Origin: UTCHB3 sp964431385 | GTDB lineage: Bacteria; Bacteroidota; Ignavibacteria; Ignavibacteriales; Ignavibacteriaceae | Length of the DNA stretch: 64,000 nt | Reading direction: 5' to 3' | Assembly: GCA_964431385.1 (NCBI GenBank) | Contig: CAYSJM010000007.1 | Location: 28,432-92,431 of the forward strand | In this document: positions 26,883 through 36,298 of the stretch, in pieces | Numbering within the stretch: position 1 is the stretch's first letter | Layout: the number at the start of each line of letters is the position of its first letter | The notes under the pieces: generated by a model | Databases searched by the model: none | Told to the model about the DNA's origin: nothing | Seen by the model: only the letters and a program-made list of their open reading frames with translations | Translations under genes and position numbers: made by a program

Positions 26883-27962
26883 ATGAAAATGCTTAATAAA
26901 AAGAAAACCAGACCTGTTGAATTGCTTCTTTTGATGCTCCTTTTACCACTTCTGTTAACAGGCTGTACAACTGTTAATCAGATATCTCAGGCATCATGTT
27001 CACTGTATGAATTGCCCCCCGACCTTTCGGATGCATCGATAAATGATTCTGTAATTAAATATTTTTCATCCGGATTAAAGGGAAAGGTAATTTTTCTCGA
27101 TCCGGGTCATGGTGGGAGTGACAAAAAAAGTAAAAGTCCAAACGGTTTGGTTACTGAGGCTGATATAAATTTAAGGGTTGGTTTATACTTAAGAGATTTC
27201 CTTTCAAAAGCGGGTGTAAAAGTTCTAATGTCACGAGATACTGACAAGACTGTTGATCTTAAAGAAAGAACCCGACTTGCAAACGAATCCGATGCACAAT
27301 TTTTTATTTCGATCCATCATAATGCTCCGGGAAAAGATTCAGACAGATATACCAACTATTCATCGACTTATTACCATGCCACCGAAGATGATTATGAACA
27401 TCATCCATCAAACAGAGACCTGGCAAAATACATCAACCGTGATCTGGCATTCAACACAGGACGCCCTGCAGGGTTGGCTTCATTTGATGGTACCGTTTCT
27501 GATTATTTGATATATCCCGGGGATGGTTTTTCTGTATTAAGAACGATAAACATTTCTGCTGTTTTGGTAGAGTGTTCTTTTTTTACAAACTTAAATGAAG
27601 AAATTCGACTTTCAGATACTACCTATAACAAACTTGAGGCTTGGGGTATTTTCAAGGGGATGGGAAGATATTTCAGAGCGGCGACACCTCAACTCTCCAT
27701 GAAGAAAAAGCAACTTGTGAAGGGAAAAGTTGAATTGCAGGTGGAGATTAATTCTAAACAAGAAATTCTTGCACGACAGGTTAAGATTTATAAGAACAAA
27801 GAAATACTTCCTGAAAAAGAGTTCAGTGTCTCAAAAAATCTTCTAACCATTAATTTGGGAGATAGTTGGAAAAAAGAAACTGTTGTGAAAATAATCGTTA
27901 CTAATAAATCCGGGTTAAGCAACCTGCCCTTCATTTTAACACTCACACCCGAAGTCAATTAA
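26883..27962 (+). CDS. N-acetylmuramoyl-L-alanine amidase (Amidase_3), lipoprotein
   Basis: A 359-residue zinc amidase that would cleave the stem peptide from muramic acid in peptidoglycan. A leader ending LLPLLLTGC gives a lipobox at Cys28. The Amidase_3 domain (about 67-260) has the zinc His in FLDPGHGG (H76), a glutamate in VTEADINLR, HH in SIHHNAPG and the catalytic Glu in LVECSFFTN. The C-terminal 95 residues are beta-rich and may bind the wall. It starts 31 nt after the helicase-nuclease and is followed 14 nt later by the SpmA-SpmB-like gene. It has no AMIN domain. Confidence 0.9.
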   Translation: MKMLNKKKTRPVELLLLMLLLPLLLTGCTTVNQISQASCSLYELPPDLSDASINDSVIKYFSSGLKGKVIFLDPGHGGSDKKSKSPNGLVTEADINLRVGLYLRDFLSKAGVKVLMSRDTDKTVDLKERTRLANESDAQFFISIHHNAPGKDSDRYTNYSSTYYHATEDDYEHHPSNRDLAKYINRDLAFNTGRPAGLASFDGTVSDYLIYPGDGFSVLRTINISAVLVECSFFTNLNEEIRLSDTTYNKLEAWGIFKGMGRYFRAATPQLSMKKKQLVKGKVELQVEINSKQEILARQVKIYKNKEILPEKEFSVSKNLLTINLGDSWKKETVVKIIVTNKSGLSNLPFILTLTPEVN

Positions 27963-27976
27963 TAAGGAGAATATAG

Positions 27977-29581
27977 ATGCTCAATTACATCTGGGCCATC
28001 CTGATCTTTCTGGGATTTATCTCTGCCGTATATTACGATCTGAGTGATTCCGCTACTTCTAAATATCGAAATGGTGACGGTATCACTGTTATGTCAACAG
28101 TTATCGCCTCCAATGGAGAAATAACAGTTGAAGTGCTGCTCGATTCAAACACTCTTTCCAAACATTTTGGAGTTCCTGTTTCAGGTAGCTTAAAAGGTGT
28201 AATTCCTCTCGAAAAACTTAAGACCGGAAAAGAAGCGAGCATTAATTTCAAAATTCCCGATGATGCGAGTGCAATCATTAAGGAAATTGCAAAGGCAGCG
28301 GGTAAAGAAAATGATATCACAGCAGTAATATCTGTTCAAGAAGAGGCAAAAAACGGAATTAAAACATCTGTCGTATTGGAGTCAGTGTCACTAAAAAAAA
28401 TTAAAGAAGTAACAAATGCAGCAATAAGTTATGCGGGAACGGCTGTTGAGATTGCCCTTGGACTCGTGGGAATTATGGCAATGTGGCTTGGAATAATGAA
28501 GATTGCCGAAGCTGCAGGAGTTATTAACTACATCGCTATTGCAATGAAACCAATCACAAAACGACTCTTCCCTGATGTTCCACACGACCATCCTGCAATT
28601 GGGTCAATTATAATGAATGTCTCTGCTAATTTTCTCGGACTTTCAAATGCTGCCACGCCTTTTGGTTTGAAAGCCATGGAAGAATTGGATAAATTAAATC
28701 CTGAAAAAGGTACTGCAACCAATGCAATGTGCACCTTTCTCGCAATCAACACTGCGGGAATGACACTAATTCCTGCTACTGCTATTGCGGTGAGAGCCGC
28801 GGCAGGTTCAACCCAGCCGGCAGTAATAATTGGTACCTCGATATTCGCTTCAGCTTGTGCAACCACTGCCGGACTTATTGCAGTAAAAACTCTCGAAAAA
28901 TTTTCTGCCGATAAAAAAGAGGGGCTAAACTTTCTAAAACAAGTAGCAAAAAAGGCAATTCTTATTTTGCCAATTTTAGCTGTGATAATTTATCTCTTCA
29001 CTTCTAATATTATTTCACTCCCCGATACCGGCATCGACACTTCACTTCTTAAGGGGATAATCGATGCATTTTCCGCCCTTGCTATTCCTTTGATCATTTT
29101 TGCTTTTGTGCTTATCGGAATGTTCAAAAAAGTTAAAGTGTATGAAACTTTTATTGAGGGAGCAAAAGACGGTTTTAATGTCGCACTTAAAATCATTCCG
29201 TACCTTGTAGCTATGCTGGTGGCAATCGGAATTTTCAGAGCGAGTGGTGGGATGGATTTACTCGTTTGGAGCTTATCACCCCTTACAAATCTTGTTGGAA
29301 TGCCCGCCGAAGCCCTCCCAATGGCACTTATGAGACCTCTTTCCGGAAGTGGGTCTATTGCCATTATGACTGAGATAATAAAGACTCACGGTCCTGATTC
29401 ACTGCTTGGGCTTATGGTTTCAACATTCTTTGGCAGTACCGAAACTACATTCTATGTGCTCGCCGTCTATTTTGGGGCTGTTAATGTTAAAAGAACAAGA
29501 CACGCTCTTCCTGCCGGGCTTATTGCCGATGTAACTGGACTATTGATGGCTGTGTTTATAGTTAGACTTCTGTTTGGTTGA
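27977..29581 (+). CDS. SpmA-SpmB-like fusion, nucleoside-recognition (Gate) membrane protein
   Basis: A 534-residue membrane protein. An N-terminal helix and a soluble loop (about 25-140) are followed by two Gate domains. The first (150-310) carries the SpmA hallmark NVSANFLGLSNAATPFGLKAM, the second (330-530) the SpmB hallmark MRPLSGSGS with FFGSTETTFYVLAVYFG. In spore formers SpmA and SpmB are separate and affect spore core dehydration; in other bacteria the fused form has unknown function, probably transport. AAGGAGA lies 8 nt before the ATG. Co-transcription with the upstream amidase suggests an envelope role, which is inference. Confidence 0.88.
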   Translation: MLNYIWAILIFLGFISAVYYDLSDSATSKYRNGDGITVMSTVIASNGEITVEVLLDSNTLSKHFGVPVSGSLKGVIPLEKLKTGKEASINFKIPDDASAIIKEIAKAAGKENDITAVISVQEEAKNGIKTSVVLESVSLKKIKEVTNAAISYAGTAVEIALGLVGIMAMWLGIMKIAEAAGVINYIAIAMKPITKRLFPDVPHDHPAIGSIIMNVSANFLGLSNAATPFGLKAMEELDKLNPEKGTATNAMCTFLAINTAGMTLIPATAIAVRAAAGSTQPAVIIGTSIFASACATTAGLIAVKTLEKFSADKKEGLNFLKQVAKKAILILPILAVIIYLFTSNIISLPDTGIDTSLLKGIIDAFSALAIPLIIFAFVLIGMFKKVKVYETFIEGAKDGFNVALKIIPYLVAMLVAIGIFRASGGMDLLVWSLSPLTNLVGMPAEALPMALMRPLSGSGSIAIMTEIIKTHGPDSLLGLMVSTFFGSTETTFYVLAVYFGAVNVKRTRHALPAGLIADVTGLLMAVFIVRLLFG

Positions 29582-29595
29582 TTAGTAATCAAAAA

Positions 29596-29629
29596 AAAAG
29601 AGGCTGCCCCGAGAGAGAGAGCCTCTTTT
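29596..29629. terminator. bidirectional terminator
   Basis: AAAAGAGGCT and AGCCTCTTTT flank a 14-nt loop between convergent genes. A-rich and T-rich flanks serve both strands. Confidence 0.85.
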
Positions 29630-29648
29630 CATTTTAAAGAGTACGATT

Positions 29649-30776
29649 TTATTTGACGATTTTGAATTCGACTCTTCTGTTGAGAGCACGACCTTCTTTA
29701 GTATTGTTGTCAGCAACAGGATTTGAATCAGCAGCACCTTTGACGGTCATTCTGGCAGCATCCACTCCTTTTGATACCAAATAATCTTTCACATTTTGTG
29801 CGCGTTTTACTGAAAGCGGGTTATTCCCTTTCATGTCACCTTTGTTGTCTGTGTGTCCGATTATCTCAACATTTACTTTTTTGTTCCAGAGAAGTTGAGC
29901 TGCATTCTGAGCAAGAATTGAGAAATTTTCTGATTTAATTTCAGCAGAGCCGGAATCAAAATTGATACCTACCAAAGCGATCTCATGATCAATTGCATCA
30001 GGTTTGTTAGGTTCAGGTTTGTTCTTTTTGATCATATCTTCGATTTTCTTGTAATCGATTTCAGGAGCCGGTGGAGGTGTAACCTTTGCGTCGTTGATCA
30101 TTTTTTCGATTTTCTTGTAATCGATTTCGTTTGTGACACCTTTTGGTAAATCACAGATTTTTGTCTCTTTACCTCTTGAGAAGTAGTAATTTATTCCAAG
30201 ATCAAGCGATGTGTAGCTGTCTAAAGTTCCACCAAAAAGACCACCATTTGGTCCCATCAAACCATCAAATTTGTCAGTTGACATTGTATTATGACCAAGT
30301 TCGAGGAAAGTGGAGAAATCTTTGGAAATAGGGAGACTCACTCCGAGGTTTATTGTCAAGGAAATCTCATTCACGCTGGTTTTGTTTGAGACAAAAGCAA
30401 CCGGATCAGTAACTTTGTAGGCGGTTACTGCAAATCCTGCACCGCCATAGAATTTTAAAAATTTAGTACAAGGGTTGAATGTATAAAGATAATTCAGTCC
30501 AAATGTACCTGCTTCTGTGGAAGGACCGGTTACTACACCAAGAGGAGCACCCTTGGATGTGAACTTAAGATAGCTTACTTTTAATCTCAATGCGTTGTAC
30601 TCATCAAACTCACGAGTGAGTGAAAGACCCGCACCGAGATCAAGATCTTCACTATAAGTATCACCAAACATTCTTGGGGTAATAACTGAGAGACCAACCG
30701 ACCAGCTATTCTCATAAGTTTGTGCATAACCAAATGATGAAAGCATCAAGAGGATTATGATTGTAAATTTTTTCAC
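29649..30776 (-). CDS. OmpA-family outer-membrane protein
   Basis: A 375-residue protein with signal peptide MKKFTIIILLMLSSFGYAQ. An eight-stranded-type barrel region (about 20-205) is followed by a linker with two copies of IDYKKIExMI (one near 218, one near 242), then an OmpA C-terminal domain (about 265-375) with GHTDNKGD and NRRVEFKI, which binds peptidoglycan. It should tether the outer membrane to the wall. A typical Bacteroidota promoter lies 108 nt upstream. It is a paralogue of the neighbouring gene at 31061-32830, which has two barrel regions instead of one. Confidence 0.92.
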   Translation of the reverse strand: MKKFTIIILLMLSSFGYAQTYENSWSVGLSVITPRMFGDTYSEDLDLGAGLSLTREFDEYNALRLKVSYLKFTSKGAPLGVVTGPSTEAGTFGLNYLYTFNPCTKFLKFYGGAGFAVTAYKVTDPVAFVSNKTSVNEISLTINLGVSLPISKDFSTFLELGHNTMSTDKFDGLMGPNGGLFGGTLDSYTSLDLGINYYFSRGKETKICDLPKGVTNEIDYKKIEKMINDAKVTPPPAPEIDYKKIEDMIKKNKPEPNKPDAIDHEIALVGINFDSGSAEIKSENFSILAQNAAQLLWNKKVNVEIIGHTDNKGDMKGNNPLSVKRAQNVKDYLVSKGVDAARMTVKGAADSNPVADNNTKEGRALNRRVEFKIVK

Positions 30777-30883
30777 GACAGCTCCTTGTATAAATTCTTG
30801 CTAAAATTTTGTGCAAAACATCCGAGTACGACTACTCGAAATTCTTTAATCAGTTCATAATTATTTAAATTCATAAACATTAT

Positions 30884-30915
30884 CAAATATAATTGAAAAA
30901 ACGCTTAAAAACAAA
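30884..30915 (-). promoter_or_regulatory. Bacteroidota-type promoter of the OmpA-family gene
   Basis: Read on the minus strand: TTTG (30915-30912), 20 nt, TATATTTG (30891-30884). Both boxes match the consensus. Start of transcription is expected near 30877, giving a leader of about 100 nt. Confidence 0.72.
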
Positions 30916-31008
30916 TTATTTTTACATGAATAGACTAATTTTTGCCCCAAAAGGGCTCAAAAATGCACTTTTTAATATTCGATTGAAGTGCCGGGCTAAG
31001 AGAATAAA

Positions 31009-31040
31009 AAAAGGCTGCCCCTTTTGAGACAGCCTCTTTT
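31009..31040. terminator. terminator after the double-barrel OmpA gene
   Basis: AAAGGCTG (31010-31017) and CAGCC (31030-31034), with T-rich and A-rich flanks, belong to the GGCTG terminator family. It ends 31061-32830 and insulates the promoter of the next gene. Confidence 0.8.
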
Positions 31041-31060
31041 GAATAAAAATAATAACAGAA

Positions 31061-32830
31061 CTAATTCAATACTTTAAACTCGACTCTTCTATTCATTGCT
31101 CTGCCTTCAGCTGTTCCGTTATCGGCGACAGGGACTGATGAACCATAACCTTTAGCGGTAAGTCTTGAAGCTTCCACACCCTTTTCAATCAGATAGCTTC
31201 TGACTGATTCAGCTCTGTTTTGAGAGAGTACGGAATTTGTGGCTTCGTTTCCAACGGCATCAGTGTGTCCACCAATCTCGATAATGAGGCCGGGATTGGA
31301 GAGTAAAATCTGTGCAGCGTGGTTGAGAATCGGGTATGATTCCGGACGAAGTTTAGCTGAACTGAAATCGAAGTTGACTCCGTAAAGCACCCAGCTCTGA
31401 GTCTGATCTTTACCTGAGTATTGTTTGATGATATCTTCAATTTTGTTGTAATCGATAGGATCAGTCTGGTATTTTTTAACAATTTCTTCGATTTTAGCGT
31501 AATCAACGGGTTCGTACTTGGGATCGTTTTTACCCGGATCATCCTTTTTGGGATCGATGTCTTTATCTTTTTGATCCTTCAGACCAGAGTAGAAATCGGG
31601 CAGATCGGCTTTATCACCGCGTGAGAGATAAGCGTTAATTCCGATGGAAAATGTCATGTAACTGTCATACGGTCCACCAAGGAAACCACCAACAGGGGAG
31701 CTCATATTGATAAGTCCGTCGAGACGATCGTGTGAAACTGTCATATACCCAACTTCGGTGGTAATGGAGTAGCTCTCTGCAAAAAGTTTCCAGTCAGCAC
31801 CAAGTATTAAATTGAAGCCATAATCAAATTGCCATTCACCATCTTTGATGGAGAGTGTGGTTGGTTTATTAACAGCATACGCATACGCACTACCACCCAT
31901 ACCGATGTATGGAGTGACTGGTTCATTTGGTAAAAATTTGTAGAGGACATCAATTTGTCCGTTCACCATATCTGTGCTCTGACCTGAGTTTGAACCGGGC
32001 ATGTGGTTGTATGAAGGTTTAAATCTCATGGTAACATATTCGTTGAATTTTTTTGCAATTTCAAAGTAGCCACCATATCCAAACTCTTTGCCAAGTTCAT
32101 CTGTACCGGCAAACCTGGGGTAGTTAAAACCAAATCCATATTTCCAGCTGTTTTTATAGACGGGGTATCGTTCAATTGCAGGGGCTGTTTTATCTTTTGG
32201 ATCTGATCCGGCGAAGTATTTGCTTTTTGGTCCAAATCCAAAATTATAGAGCACACCAAGACCAAAATTCATATACGAATCTCTTCTGCCTCCGAGCATA
32301 CCGCCCAGAAGTCCGTTTGTCCCGTCAAGTCTGTCATTAGTAACAGAATGGTATGAAATCTCAGCGTTTAAGTCCCAATTTTTAGCTATTAGGTCCTTGA
32401 AGACAAGCCCAAAACCGAGATCAGTCGAGTAGTCAATCACTCCTTCATCTTTTCCGTCAGTTGCATTTTTTATTTGCTGAAGGAATCCGGAGAAACCAAG
32501 TGTCAAATATGGCGTAACAGCATAGCCCGGTATGAAATAATAGTTAAGAGCAAACCCCGCACCAATCAAATCGGAAGTACTTTTTTTAGTAGATTGCGAC
32601 TCGAGGTGGGAGTAAAAAGGCTTAAATCTTAATCCGGCGTGCTCAGACATATCAAATTGCAAGCTTAAGCCACCGCCATAGTTAAATTCCTTTCCACCAG
32701 CATCAGTTCCTATAAGTCTGGGGTAAGCTGCACCGAACCCAAAACGCCATTGGTCAGTATAAACCTGTCCGAAGGATTCGAAGGTTAGTGAAACAAGGAT
32801 AACGGTAGAGAGTAAGAGTAGTTTTTTCAT
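31061..32830 (-). CDS. OmpA-family protein with two tandem barrel regions
   Basis: A 589-residue protein. ATG 32830 (MKKLLLLSTVILVSLTFESF) gives a normal signal peptide; an in-frame TTG at 32869 would add residues before it and is rejected. Two similar barrel-type regions follow, both opening with the same pattern (DQWRFGFGAAYPRLIGTD near 24 and NSWKYGFGFNYPRFAGTD near 226) and both containing RFKPxYxH and a DRLDG/xGxLGG strand. A linker repeats DYxKIExI twice (about 445 and 465). The OmpA domain (480-589) has GGHTDAVG and NRRVEFKVLN. A duplicated barrel before one OmpA domain is unusual. Confidence 0.9.
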   Translation of the reverse strand: MKKLLLLSTVILVSLTFESFGQVYTDQWRFGFGAAYPRLIGTDAGGKEFNYGGGLSLQFDMSEHAGLRFKPFYSHLESQSTKKSTSDLIGAGFALNYYFIPGYAVTPYLTLGFSGFLQQIKNATDGKDEGVIDYSTDLGFGLVFKDLIAKNWDLNAEISYHSVTNDRLDGTNGLLGGMLGGRRDSYMNFGLGVLYNFGFGPKSKYFAGSDPKDKTAPAIERYPVYKNSWKYGFGFNYPRFAGTDELGKEFGYGGYFEIAKKFNEYVTMRFKPSYNHMPGSNSGQSTDMVNGQIDVLYKFLPNEPVTPYIGMGGSAYAYAVNKPTTLSIKDGEWQFDYGFNLILGADWKLFAESYSITTEVGYMTVSHDRLDGLINMSSPVGGFLGGPYDSYMTFSIGINAYLSRGDKADLPDFYSGLKDQKDKDIDPKKDDPGKNDPKYEPVDYAKIEEIVKKYQTDPIDYNKIEDIIKQYSGKDQTQSWVLYGVNFDFSSAKLRPESYPILNHAAQILLSNPGLIIEIGGHTDAVGNEATNSVLSQNRAESVRSYLIEKGVEASRLTAKGYGSSVPVADNGTAEGRAMNRRVEFKVLN

Positions 32831-33015
32831 ACCTGTTGCTTTCCTATTTTTAGCAATTGAACACTGCAATCTAAGAAAAATAAAATCACATACAAAGAAA
32901 ATTAGATGAACAACCTGATTTTTTTTATTCTTAAGTCCAATTATTTAATAGAATTACTAAATTCACTTAAAAATTTAGATCAATTCAACCCCCTTATCCT
33001 CTTAAGTGTGAGGGT

Positions 33016-33046
33016 TTTGTTATTTCTCCATTTTTCAATATATTTG
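33016..33046 (+). promoter_or_regulatory. Bacteroidota-type promoter of tRNA-Pro
   Basis: TTTG (33016-33019), 19 nt, TATATTTG (33039-33046). The tRNA begins 13 nt further on, as expected for a short 5' leader. The downstream yajQ gene may be co-transcribed. Confidence 0.78.
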
Positions 33047-33058
33047 AGTTCTATTTTT

Positions 33059-33133
33059 CGGGGTGTAGCGCAGCCCGGTTAGCGCGCGTCGTTCGGGACG
33101 ACGAGGTCGAGAGTTCAAATCCCTCCACCCCGA
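33059..33133 (+). tRNA. tRNA-Pro (anticodon CGG)
   Basis: Cloverleaf by hand: acceptor CGGGGTG/CACCCCG, D stem GCGC/GCGC, anticodon stem CGTCG/CGACG around the loop TTCGGGA (anticodon CGG, G37), T arm GAGAG-TTCAAAT-CCCTC with one A-C mismatch, and discriminator A. The CCA end is not encoded. Confidence 0.95.
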
Positions 33134-33155
33134 CTATTAACAAGAAAAAGAAAAT

Positions 33156-33653
33156 ATGGCATCCAATCATTCATTCGATATAGTTTCAGAAGTGGATTTT
33201 CAGGAAGTTGACAACGCTGTCAATCAGGCATTGAAAGAAATAATTCAACGCTACGACCTGAAAGAATCGCACACTACAATTGAGTTATCCAAAAAAGACA
33301 AAAGCATCTCGATCCACACAAAGGATGATTATTCACTCAGCCAAAGTGTAGATATTCTTCAGACAAAATTTATTAGAAGAGGAATGTCGATAAAAGTTTT
33401 GAAGATGAACGATCCTGAACCGGCGGCATCAGGAACTTTAAGGCAGAGAATTGATTTGAGAAGTGGAATTTCAAAAGAAGATGCAAAAGAAATTACTAAA
33501 CTGATAAAAGAGTCTAAACTCAAGGTTAATGCTCAAATTCAGGATGAACAAGTTAGAGTGACTGCTGCAAAAATTGATGATTTACAGGCAGTTCAACAGC
33601 TTGTGAAGGAAAAAGACTTCCCGTTCCCTGTTCAGTTTGTAAATTACAAATAA
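33156..33653 (+). CDS. yajQ: YajQ-family nucleotide-binding protein
   Basis: A 165-residue protein of the YajQ/DUF520 family, close to the usual 160-165. It begins with the characteristic SFDIVSEVDFQEVDNAVNQA and has QRYDLKES, the KxKVNAQIQDEQVRV strand-helix and a C-terminal DFPFPVQFVNYK. Some members bind cyclic di-GMP and act as effectors; others bind nucleic acids. It is cytoplasmic. It lies 22 nt after tRNA-Pro and is convergent with lptD, only 17 nt away. Confidence 0.94.
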   Translation: MASNHSFDIVSEVDFQEVDNAVNQALKEIIQRYDLKESHTTIELSKKDKSISIHTKDDYSLSQSVDILQTKFIRRGMSIKVLKMNDPEPAASGTLRQRIDLRSGISKEDAKEITKLIKESKLKVNAQIQDEQVRVTAAKIDDLQAVQQLVKEKDFPFPVQFVNYK

Positions 33654-33670
33654 TACCCGGCTAACTCGCC

Positions 33671-36289
33671 TTATCTTCTCCCACTGAAGAAATTATCTGA
33701 TTTTTCAAGTTTAAGGTCCTGCAATTGCGGGGCTTTAACCTTGATTTCAAACCTGTAACCTGTGTAAGTACCCACAGGATTCCATACAAAATTCATTATC
33801 CAGCAATGGAGATCTCTGCTGACAACTATTTGAGGTGCAGCAAATTCTTTATTCTCAAAGTCGTAGCTTCCCCCCATTGAGAATTTCCAATACTTGGTCA
33901 GATTAAAGTTAAGATCAGCTCTAAGAGTGGTATATTTTAATATTTGGACCGGAGTAACTCTATTTTCGTTATAGTTAAATGACAAGTTCAGCGACCATGG
34001 AATAGAAAAATCAGGATCAACATCCGCATACAGCCCTTGATAATTCCTGTTCTGATAATAAATCTTTTGCTCGACATTTACAGAATCCTTTTTAGCATTA
34101 GATTCCGTCCGTTCACCCGTTAGAGTTGCAGATGCAGAAAAATTAAAATTACGCAATTGAAGCAAACCCAGACCCTCTGCAATCAAGAACTTATTTATCT
34201 CTCTTCCGTTTTCATCCCAAACATAGGGGCTAAACACCGCGGAGCCGGAGAGACTGAGAAAATCGAGAACCTGTGTTCTATAATCGAGGAATAAATTTGA
34301 CAGTTTAAGGGAATCGGCGGCGAAGTTGTATGAAATGCCTCCGTTAAGATTCAAAAGTTGAATTTTTTTCTCTTTTGAAGTGGTGTCCGTCAAATCAGGT
34401 TTCGTTTTGATCTCAAAAATATTCGAGATGCCCAGCCGCATACTTTGCTGTTCACCCATTGAGGCACCACCAAAAATTTCCCGTTCATATTTGTTATACT
34501 TAACTGATTTGCCCGAGGCATCGACATAAGAGCCATAATATCCCCAGCCGTCACCCGAGAAGTCAGGTTGGAAATCGTAGCTTAAAGTCGGGATAAAGGT
34601 ATGTCTCAATGAAGAGACTCCCAGGGTATTAATCGGGAAAATTCCATAAAGTTTTGTTGTGGCAGAAACTCCGAGTCTAAAGGTTCTGACAAATCCAAAC
34701 TTATCAACATCGGAGGTGATAATTGAGTCTTTTAGAGCATTTGATGACATCAAAGAATAGTTATATGAGTTCATCATATTAGAACTGCTGCCAAAAGGGA
34801 CATAAATAGAAGTTCGATCAATTTGTTTACTGTACCATAACTCCTGATAGCTCACATTAGGAGTGACATTAATATAGCCAATTTTTGGTGAGAGGGAGAA
34901 GTTCAGGCTGTGTCTTGCTCCGCCTCTTACATCGAGTTCGCCTGAAATATTTTTGCGATTATTCTGAAATTGACCTGTATAGCTTATACCGAGTTTCTCG
35001 TACCAGACTTCATCATTTTTTATTTCATCGCTACGAAACGGATAAAAAACTGATTTGGAAAATGAGATGTTGGGCAACACTTCGGTAATATTTCCATTTT
35101 GGAGGTCTTGTTCTCTGCTGTAGTTAATGCTTAAACCGGCACCAAATTCTTCAAAATTTTTGAAATAGGAGATGTTGGAATAGATATTGTTCCTTAGCAG
35201 GTCGTTGTAATTGGAGCTGTTTTGCTTGATATAATTACTTGAGAGAAACTCGATATTGGCATCAATTCGAGAATCAGGTGTGAGGGGTTGGTTATGGACA
35301 AGACGCAACCGCCAATTCTTTTCATCAGTTCTATCAGGATCGGATGATTCCCCTTGATTCAAATTTGAATATCCGGCTTCAAGAAACCCTGTAAAATCGT
35401 ATCTTTTCACATATCGGAAACTTCCGTTTAATCCCCATCCCCCGCGAGTATAATAATCGCCGGTTACTGTGAGATCGAGGTAGTCGTTAATTGCCCAATA
35501 GTAGCCAAATCGTGAGAGATATCGCCCGTAACCCGTACGGTTACCGAACGCCGGAGTTAACAACCCTGAGCGTCTTCCCTTCTGAAGTGGAATCACTGCA
35601 AAAGGTAATGGTACAGGAAACGGAACACCACCAAAAGTGAGCCAAATCCATTTACCAATTAACTGATCATCGGGAATCACCTTCATTTCGGTGCATTTAA
35701 ACCCGTAATGTGGCGGATTATGTTCACAAGTGGTGTAAAAACCTCCTTCAACAAAGTAGTTTTTTTCATCCATTTTTTTGATTTTTACACCGGAGTAAGA
35801 GGCTTCCTGATTGGTAGTTGAGGCAAAAGTTATATAACCTCGTTTGGTTTTGAAGTTATACTTCATCACCTCACCGTTATATTTTTCCTTTCCGTCAATC
35901 AATTCCGGACGCTGTTTTACGATCTGGTAACCGGCACTATCAACGAAACTACCGTACGCATCTACATTTGAGGATTCAAAATAAACGATGATTCTACCAC
36001 TTTTAAGCTCGGTAGTGCGATACTTTATCAACCCTTTATTATAAATCTCCATCCTTTTCTTCTTCGTAAAAAATAGAATTGAATCGGTGGCAGATGCATA
36101 AATCAGGGTATCGATATCACTTTTTCGCACAGAATCTTGTTTGGTAAGTGTATCGAGTGGTGCCGGGATTGAATCTTTAATCAGCGGAACACTATCCCTA
36201 AGACCAGGTAATTGTAAACCAACACTTCCGAATAACGGAAATACTGCCAGAATACCGAGAAGAATTAGAGATAGTGAAAACTGCTTCAT
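33671..36289 (-). CDS. lptD: LPS-assembly outer-membrane protein LptD
   Basis: An 872-residue protein. A signal peptide (about 1-20) is followed by an OstA-like beta-jellyroll domain (about 70-210; IYNKGLIKYRTTELKSGRI, GEVMKYNFKTKRGYI, YTTCEHNPPHYGFKC) and a large barrel (about 230-872). VPFPVPLPFAVIPLQ and the RRSGLLTPAFGNRTGYG stretch at the start of the barrel are typical of the LptD/OstA family. It would insert lipopolysaccharide into the outer leaflet. Two cysteines (TTCEHNPPHYGFKC) may form a disulfide. It is co-transcribed with the oxidoreductase gene 9 nt upstream, hinting at a link to LPS sugar synthesis. Confidence 0.9.
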   Translation of the reverse strand: MKQFSLSLILLGILAVFPLFGSVGLQLPGLRDSVPLIKDSIPAPLDTLTKQDSVRKSDIDTLIYASATDSILFFTKKKRMEIYNKGLIKYRTTELKSGRIIVYFESSNVDAYGSFVDSAGYQIVKQRPELIDGKEKYNGEVMKYNFKTKRGYITFASTTNQEASYSGVKIKKMDEKNYFVEGGFYTTCEHNPPHYGFKCTEMKVIPDDQLIGKWIWLTFGGVPFPVPLPFAVIPLQKGRRSGLLTPAFGNRTGYGRYLSRFGYYWAINDYLDLTVTGDYYTRGGWGLNGSFRYVKRYDFTGFLEAGYSNLNQGESSDPDRTDEKNWRLRLVHNQPLTPDSRIDANIEFLSSNYIKQNSSNYNDLLRNNIYSNISYFKNFEEFGAGLSINYSREQDLQNGNITEVLPNISFSKSVFYPFRSDEIKNDEVWYEKLGISYTGQFQNNRKNISGELDVRGGARHSLNFSLSPKIGYINVTPNVSYQELWYSKQIDRTSIYVPFGSSSNMMNSYNYSLMSSNALKDSIITSDVDKFGFVRTFRLGVSATTKLYGIFPINTLGVSSLRHTFIPTLSYDFQPDFSGDGWGYYGSYVDASGKSVKYNKYEREIFGGASMGEQQSMRLGISNIFEIKTKPDLTDTTSKEKKIQLLNLNGGISYNFAADSLKLSNLFLDYRTQVLDFLSLSGSAVFSPYVWDENGREINKFLIAEGLGLLQLRNFNFSASATLTGERTESNAKKDSVNVEQKIYYQNRNYQGLYADVDPDFSIPWSLNLSFNYNENRVTPVQILKYTTLRADLNFNLTKYWKFSMGGSYDFENKEFAAPQIVVSRDLHCWIMNFVWNPVGTYTGYRFEIKVKAPQLQDLKLEKSDNFFSGRR

Positions 36290-36298
36290 GAAATTTAA

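Noticed and set aside
30951..30996. sigma54 promoter on the minus strand near GTGCCGGG
   Set aside because: The -24 half is partial and the -12 half does not match; spacing alone is not enough.
33156..33653. Calling yajQ a confirmed cyclic di-GMP effector
   Set aside because: Family members differ in ligand; nothing in the sequence decides it.
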